Shown here: positions 15,775 through 18,779 of the stretch, one piece after another | Numbering within the stretch: position 1 is the stretch's first letter | How the letters are laid out: each line of letters begins with the position of its first letter | Source of the DNA: CAYWMP01 sp964459445 | GTDB taxonomy: Bacteria > Desulfobacterota > DSM-4660 > Desulfatiglandales > HGW-15 | Direction: 5' to 3' | NCBI GenBank assembly: GCA_964459445.1 | Contig: CAYWMP010000118.1 | Span: forward strand, 1 to 18,779 | DNA length: 18,779 bases | Program-made: the position numbers and the translations under genes | The notes under the pieces: generated by a model | Database searches by the model: none | Told to the model about the DNA's origin: nothing | What the model saw: the letters and a program-made list of their open reading frames with translations, nothing else

Positions 15775-15802
15775 CCTCTTACTCAGACTTCTTGAGTAGA
15801 GG
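15775..15802 (+). terminator. Probable terminator after the acyl-CoA ligase gene
   Basis: CCTCTTACTCA (15775-15785) pairs with TGAGTAGAGG (15793-15802), leaving one T bulged and a 7-nt loop. A T-run occurs a little downstream (15813-15817) rather than directly after the stem. Its location just after the stop codon supports termination. Confidence 0.45.
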
Positions 15803-15887
15803 AGAAATCAGGTTTTTCCGTGACCTAAGAAGATGGCAAATGAGCTGTATGTCAAACGTATCGCGTAATTTTTCTCACTGGGAGGAT

Positions 15888-16982
15888 TTACCCTACCTGA
15901 AGCCACCTTCTGAACATCGGGTCTTGTATCTTATAGTGCTCATTCTTTACTAGAACGCCATTCTTTGTCAAATACTGTAATGCAGCTCTCAATTGAGAGG
16001 CAGTGCGGAAGCCAAATCGGGAAAGGCTTTCAGCCGCAAACATATTCTGACCGCCAGTGCCGGCCACCAGCTTCACGGCTCTTCTTTGGTTAACCGTGAG
16101 TGAATCCCATTCATTTGCGAATTCCGCTACTCGCATCTCTACAATCTCATGTTGTGTTCTCTCGACAGCTTCTTGTGAGACGTCAGGCTCATCCCAAAGG
16201 TAATAGAAAAACTGTTGGATATAAGCAGGATGATGTTCACATCTTACAACAATTTGCTCAATCCATTTTTGTTCAATTGTGCGATCCGCGGATCTGTAAA
16301 GCCCTTCAATCCATTCGATATAGTCAGAGAATGATATGGTTTTGAGAGGATAACTTGCAGCGAGCTTGTAAAAGGCCCGGTTGCTATCCTTGAACATCTC
16401 CATGATCAAGTGGGTTTGGCTACCAGAAAAAATGTATGAAATATTCCGATGGTGCTGTATTTTCTTCCTAAGAAGTTTTTCGAAGGCGTCTCCACCGTAT
16501 CCGGCGATCTCCTGGAACTCATCAAGGGCGATTGCCATTTTTTTGTTCTTTGACAGCCTTTGTGCAAGGGTTATCACTTCATCGAGTACCCTGTCCTTCT
16601 CTCTTGAGTGAACGGTGGGCGTTATGGTAGGAAGGCCGGTAGCATGGTCAAGGGTTATATTGAAACCAATACTAGTCACTATCTCCCTTACAACCCGTCC
16701 TAGCCGTCTACCTCGTGTCTCGAGGGCGCTAATGCCCCTCAGGAATTCAGATATGAAATCGTCAATGGTCGTTGTTCCGTACAGATCGACATAGACGGGG
16801 CTGACCTCCTTCAGGTTTTCAAAAACCTTGAATATGAGCGAGGTCTTGCCGTAGCGCCGATGGGAATAAAGCAGCACGTTTTGGCTGTTTTCTACAAAGC
16901 GACTTAGGTCGCGTTGCTCCTTTACTCTATTGCAGAAAACCGGGTCGCCAACAGCACCAGCGAAGCGGAACGGATTTTTCAT
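15888..16982 (-). CDS. AAA+ ATPase of the ATPase_2 (archaeal-type) family
   Basis: 364 aa. An N-terminal NRVKEQRDL segment (18-26) leads into a Walker A loop SHRRYGKTSLI (40-50) with Lys46. The usual first Gly of the loop is Ser40. Walker B is MAIALDEFQEIA (149-160) with Asp154 and Glu155, and a sensor-1-like FSGSQTH is at 185-191. The C-terminal part (about 290-364) looks like a winged helix (LTVNQRRAVKLVAGTGG, TASQLRAALQYLTKNGVLVK). This family occurs widely in archaea and anaerobes, often near mobile or defence regions, with poorly defined roles. The ATG is preceded by AAAAGGGG. It is read divergently from the cassette-like genes to its right. The minus-strand promoter candidate is at 17016-17044. 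Confidence 0.88.
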   Translation of the reverse strand: MKNPFRFAGAVGDPVFCNRVKEQRDLSRFVENSQNVLLYSHRRYGKTSLIFKVFENLKEVSPVYVDLYGTTTIDDFISEFLRGISALETRGRRLGRVVREIVTSIGFNITLDHATGLPTITPTVHSREKDRVLDEVITLAQRLSKNKKMAIALDEFQEIAGYGGDAFEKLLRKKIQHHRNISYIFSGSQTHLIMEMFKDSNRAFYKLAASYPLKTISFSDYIEWIEGLYRSADRTIEQKWIEQIVVRCEHHPAYIQQFFYYLWDEPDVSQEAVERTQHEIVEMRVAEFANEWDSLTVNQRRAVKLVAGTGGQNMFAAESLSRFGFRTASQLRAALQYLTKNGVLVKNEHYKIQDPMFRRWLQVG

Positions 16983-17015
16983 TAGTTTTTCCCCTTTTGT
17001 ACGACTACAACGAAC

Positions 17016-17044
17016 ATGTTACAACGCTATTGTTACGTTGTCAA
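17016..17044 (-). promoter_or_regulatory. Candidate promoter of the ATPase gene
   Basis: Read on the minus strand, TTGACA (complement of 17039-17044) and TAACAT (complement of 17016-17021) are 17 bp apart. GTTAC occurs twice here (17018-17022 and 17032-17036), and ACAACG (17021-17026) pairs with CGTTGT (17036-17041), so a regulator may bind over this promoter. A second AT-rich palindrome, TTGAAAA-T-TTTTCAA, lies at 17108-17122. Confidence 0.5.
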
Positions 17045-17263
17045 CACCATTATAGTACGTTCAGGATGTCAAGATGATTTCTGCCAAAAAGGTAACCAAA
17101 TCAATTCTTGAAAATTTTTCAAATTTCCCCGATCATCAGATAGGCAAAAAGTAGTAACCCAGTCTCAAATAACCGTGAAGATATTAAGGTAATATACTGA
17201 ATCCGGAAATATTCAATAGTACAGCATGAATTCAATAGCAATTCTCAATCAAGGAGGGGAAAG

Positions 17264-17521
17264 TTGAAAAAAGGATTTATACCAATAAAGCTCAATAAAT
17301 TTGTTGAAGAATATCTCAAGAGTAATCCAGGATCTAGCCGGAAAGAAATTACAAGTGGCTTAAAGACAGCGTTAGATGACTACAAATCTGGTGTGAAATG
17401 TGATTGTGGCAGTCCAATCTGGGTGATTGGCTCAGCCGTTACAGGGAATGCATGTTTTTCGTGTATTACGGGCGAGGCTATGCCAGATGATGACTATGAG
17501 ATAGATGAAGCATGCAAATAG
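17264..17521 (+). CDS. Small protein with a zinc-ribbon-like cysteine cluster, cassette-borne
   Basis: 85 aa from a TTG start with a very strong AAGGAGGGGA 3 nt upstream; no ATG fits better. The N-terminal half (1-44) looks helical, with a PGSSRKEITSGLKTALDDY segment reminiscent of a small DNA-binding or winged-helix fold. The C-terminal half holds KCDCGSPIWVIGS and NACFSC, giving Cys46, Cys48, Cys64 and Cys67 as a CxC-x15-CxxC set able to bind one zinc. The family is not recognised. It is the first of three short same-direction genes separated by attC-like spacers. A zinc-binding regulatory or toxin/antitoxin role is possible, with no direct evidence. Confidence 0.75.
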   Translation: MKKGFIPIKLNKFVEEYLKSNPGSSRKEITSGLKTALDDYKSGVKCDCGSPIWVIGSAVTGNACFSCITGEAMPDDDYEIDEACK

Positions 17522-17531
17522 GTAGGGAGAA

Positions 17532-17657
17532 CATGGCGTTTGAGAGGGACTGGGCATATATCGCGGTTATAACAATCGGCATCAATATTCCAGCGGTATA
17601 GTTTTCAAGATACTGTTGAGGTTTGTGCCTGCCCAGCCTCTCACCTCTGCGTTAAAC
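17532..17657 (+). repeat. attC-like recombination site (integron-type), first copy
   Basis: GAGAGG (17542-17547) and CTGGGCA (17550-17556) on the left pair perfectly with TGCCCAG (17630-17636) and CCTCTC (17637-17642) on the right. A GA at 17548-17549 is left as extrahelical bases. The site ends with GTTAAAC (17651-17657), which matches the integron core GTTRRRY exactly, 19 bp before the start codon of the next gene. The total length of about 126 bp is inside the known attC range. The left outer core is poorly matched, which keeps the confidence moderate. Confidence 0.55.
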
Positions 17658-17676
17658 GTCATTATGAGGTAGCTAC

Positions 17677-18123
17677 GTGAGTTCAGCTTCAGTAAGACTT
17701 TTTTTCGTCTCAGATGATGATGAGATTTTTCGAGTACCAAATACTAAATTTGAACGATTGCTGAGAGGCTCATCTGAGGAAAATACCGAAAGGTTTGCAA
17801 GAAAGCGTGTACGCGGTGCAGAAATAATTGTGAAGCTAGAGAACCGAAAGCCTGTCCAGGTTCTACGTGCCATTTATTATTATCTGCACTTCAATGAAAA
17901 AGGAATTCTCGATTACGATAGGTTTATGAAAGACGGTGGGATAGTGGCTAATGCTGGAATTCCTGGCATATACGCGGAAAAAGGTCAAGGCAATCTAATA
18001 AATGCACGACAAGAATTCGCCAAAAGACAGCGCGATCATACCGTCTGGTGGAAGCCGAATATGCAGCTTGAGCGTAATATCTTAGATGCATCTATCAACG
18101 AGTTTAAATGCAAAAGACTGTAA
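17677..18123 (+). CDS. Unknown 148-aa cassette protein
   Basis: The GTG start at 17677 lies 19 bp after the putative attC core, with AGGTAG as a weak ribosome binding site. The protein is soluble and basic, with an N-terminal beta-strand pattern SVRLFFVSDDDEIFRV (5-20), a KFERLLRGSS segment, a helical AEIIVKLENRKPVQVLRAIYYYLHF region split by charged residues (about 48-72) and a basic C-terminus. No signal peptide or membrane helix is seen. I do not recognise the family. The stop TAA is immediately followed by the second attC-like spacer. Position in an apparent cassette array suggests a horizontally acquired gene. Confidence 0.75.
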   Translation: MSSASVRLFFVSDDDEIFRVPNTKFERLLRGSSEENTERFARKRVRGAEIIVKLENRKPVQVLRAIYYYLHFNEKGILDYDRFMKDGGIVANAGIPGIYAEKGQGNLINARQEFAKRQRDHTVWWKPNMQLERNILDASINEFKCKRL

Positions 18124-18251
18124 TGACGTTTTGCCTGTCAGTGCAGTTGACAGCCAGGGTCTTGCGTTTTTTTCATTTTCCAAAGTTTCTGTTTCCCTGA
18201 CCTCTCCAAAGGGCTTTGTTGCCCTGGCTGCCACTGACTTCATCGTTATGG
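18122..18251 (+). repeat. attC-like recombination site (integron-type), second copy
   Basis: The left arm GTCAGTG (18137-18143) and CAGCCAGGG (18151-18159) pairs with CCCTGGCTG (18222-18230) and CACTGAC (18232-18238). Seven unpaired bases lie on the left and one on the right. CTGTCA (18135-18140) can alternatively pair with TGACAG (18148-18153). The right end CGTTATGG (18244-18251) resembles the core GTTRRRY imperfectly, and the left end TAATGACG is partly complementary to it. Its size (about 130 bp) and position between two short genes match the first copy. It follows the 148-aa gene without a gap and lies 25 bp before the next ATG. Confidence 0.55.
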
Positions 18252-18276
18252 AAATTTAATAGTTAAAGATTCAGCA

Positions 18277-18779
18277 ATGAACGATTTAAATTGGAATTAT
18301 TGCCAAGCACATTCAGACAAAATACTATTTGGTTCCTTAAAAAAGCTGGTTTCATTGGCATGCTCAGCAGTTAACGAAATTCCAAGTGGTATGAGTGGAA
18401 ATTACGTAATATCACATGAGGAGGTTCCATTATATATTGGTGAAGCCAAAGATTTGAAAAAAAGAATAAAACAACAATTTGGTCCAAGCTCTACTTTTTA
18501 TAAAACCTATAATCAAAAACGCTCTAACCTATCTATACCTGAAAACTTAGCGATTACTGATTTTGCTGCAACGGTTATTCATACCCAAATCGGAAGAAAA
18601 GAGGTCGAAGAATTTGGGATTGTCAATTTAGAGACACCGCTTAATAAATTTCAATTAGGAAAAAGAGACAGAGTATTTCTTGATACTCAAATTGATGATT
18701 GGGAAATCATTCAGGAAAATGCAAATAGTATTTTAATTGATGGATCTAATCTGATTTTGAATATGTCATCTACTGGCTG
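18277..18779 (+). CDS. GIY-YIG nuclease-domain protein, 3' end cut by window
   Basis: 167 residues are visible from the ATG at 18277 and the frame is still open at the window end. GNYVI (41-45, in the GIY position) and LYIGEAKDLKKRIKQQF (52-68) with Arg63 form the GIY-YIG core. RKEVEEFGIVNLETPLNK (107-124) supplies the downstream Glu (111 or 112) and Asn123 expected for metal binding and phosphate contact. The family cleaves DNA and is found in repair, homing, restriction and integron-cassette proteins. The gene is clearly AT-richer than the metabolic genes to the left. There is no strong ribosome binding site. The start was chosen for its position just after the attC-like core. Confidence 0.75.
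   Translation, partial: MNDLNWNYCQAHSDKILFGSLKKLVSLACSAVNEIPSGMSGNYVISHEEVPLYIGEAKDLKKRIKQQFGPSSTFYKTYNQKRSNLSIPENLAITDFAATVIHTQIGRKEVEEFGIVNLETPLNKFQLGKRDRVFLDTQIDDWEIIQENANSILIDGSNLILNMSSTG

Noticed and set aside
18123..18200. 25-codon frame starting inside the stop of the 148-aa gene
   Set aside because: It lies entirely in the palindromic attC-like spacer and its composition follows from the hairpin arm, so it is probably not a gene.

Overview
The window looks like a chromosomal segment of an anaerobic Desulfobacterota-type bacterium (sulfate-reducing or syntrophic 'deltaproteobacterium'). This is an inference from the gene set: a non-pyrrolysine MttB-family methyltransferase, Tat-exported oxidoreductase and dipeptidase, a beta-keto acid cleavage enzyme, several CoA-ester enzymes and an orphan MoaD-like protein. 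There is no rRNA or tRNA, and no phylogenetic marker strong enough to name a genus.

Left part (1-5300): the 3' end of an unrecognised gene; a Tat-lipoprotein membrane dipeptidase (M19); a convergent MttB-like methyltransferase on the minus strand; about 0.9 kb poor in genes that holds a small Cys/His protein and two strong hairpins; then a short SerA-like 2-hydroxyacid dehydrogenase. Middle left (5304-9293): a membrane-anchored AraC-type regulator, a small two-helix membrane protein, and a two-gene unit of a Tat-signal aldo/keto reductase with a C-terminal cysteine cluster directly abutting a DUF6599-like secreted protein.

Central CoA region (9294-15765): a PaaG-like crotonase and a TetR regulator form an operon whose upstream region has a perfect inverted repeat (9576-9592) likely to be the TetR operator. 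They are followed by a BKACE enzyme, a dienoyl-CoA-isomerase-like crotonase translationally close to a MoaD-type protein, and a long-chain acyl-CoA ligase. Together these suggest activation and isomerisation or cleavage of an unusual (unsaturated, branched or aromatic-derived) acyl-CoA; the substrate cannot be read from sequence. The 634-bp leader of the ligase carries two distinct inverted-repeat elements, one of them MITE-like and sitting between a candidate promoter and the ligase ribosome binding site.

Right part (15766-18779): a minus-strand ATPase_2-family AAA+ protein, then three short same-direction genes (an 85-aa zinc-ribbon-like protein, a 148-aa unknown, and a GIY-YIG-like protein cut by the window end). 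They are separated by two palindromic spacers of about 130 bp whose layout resembles integron attC sites (paired arms with bulged bases, ending in GTTAAAC and GTTATGG shortly before the next start codon). I read this as the edge of an integron-like gene cassette array. No integrase is visible in the window. This is the most interesting part of the sequence.
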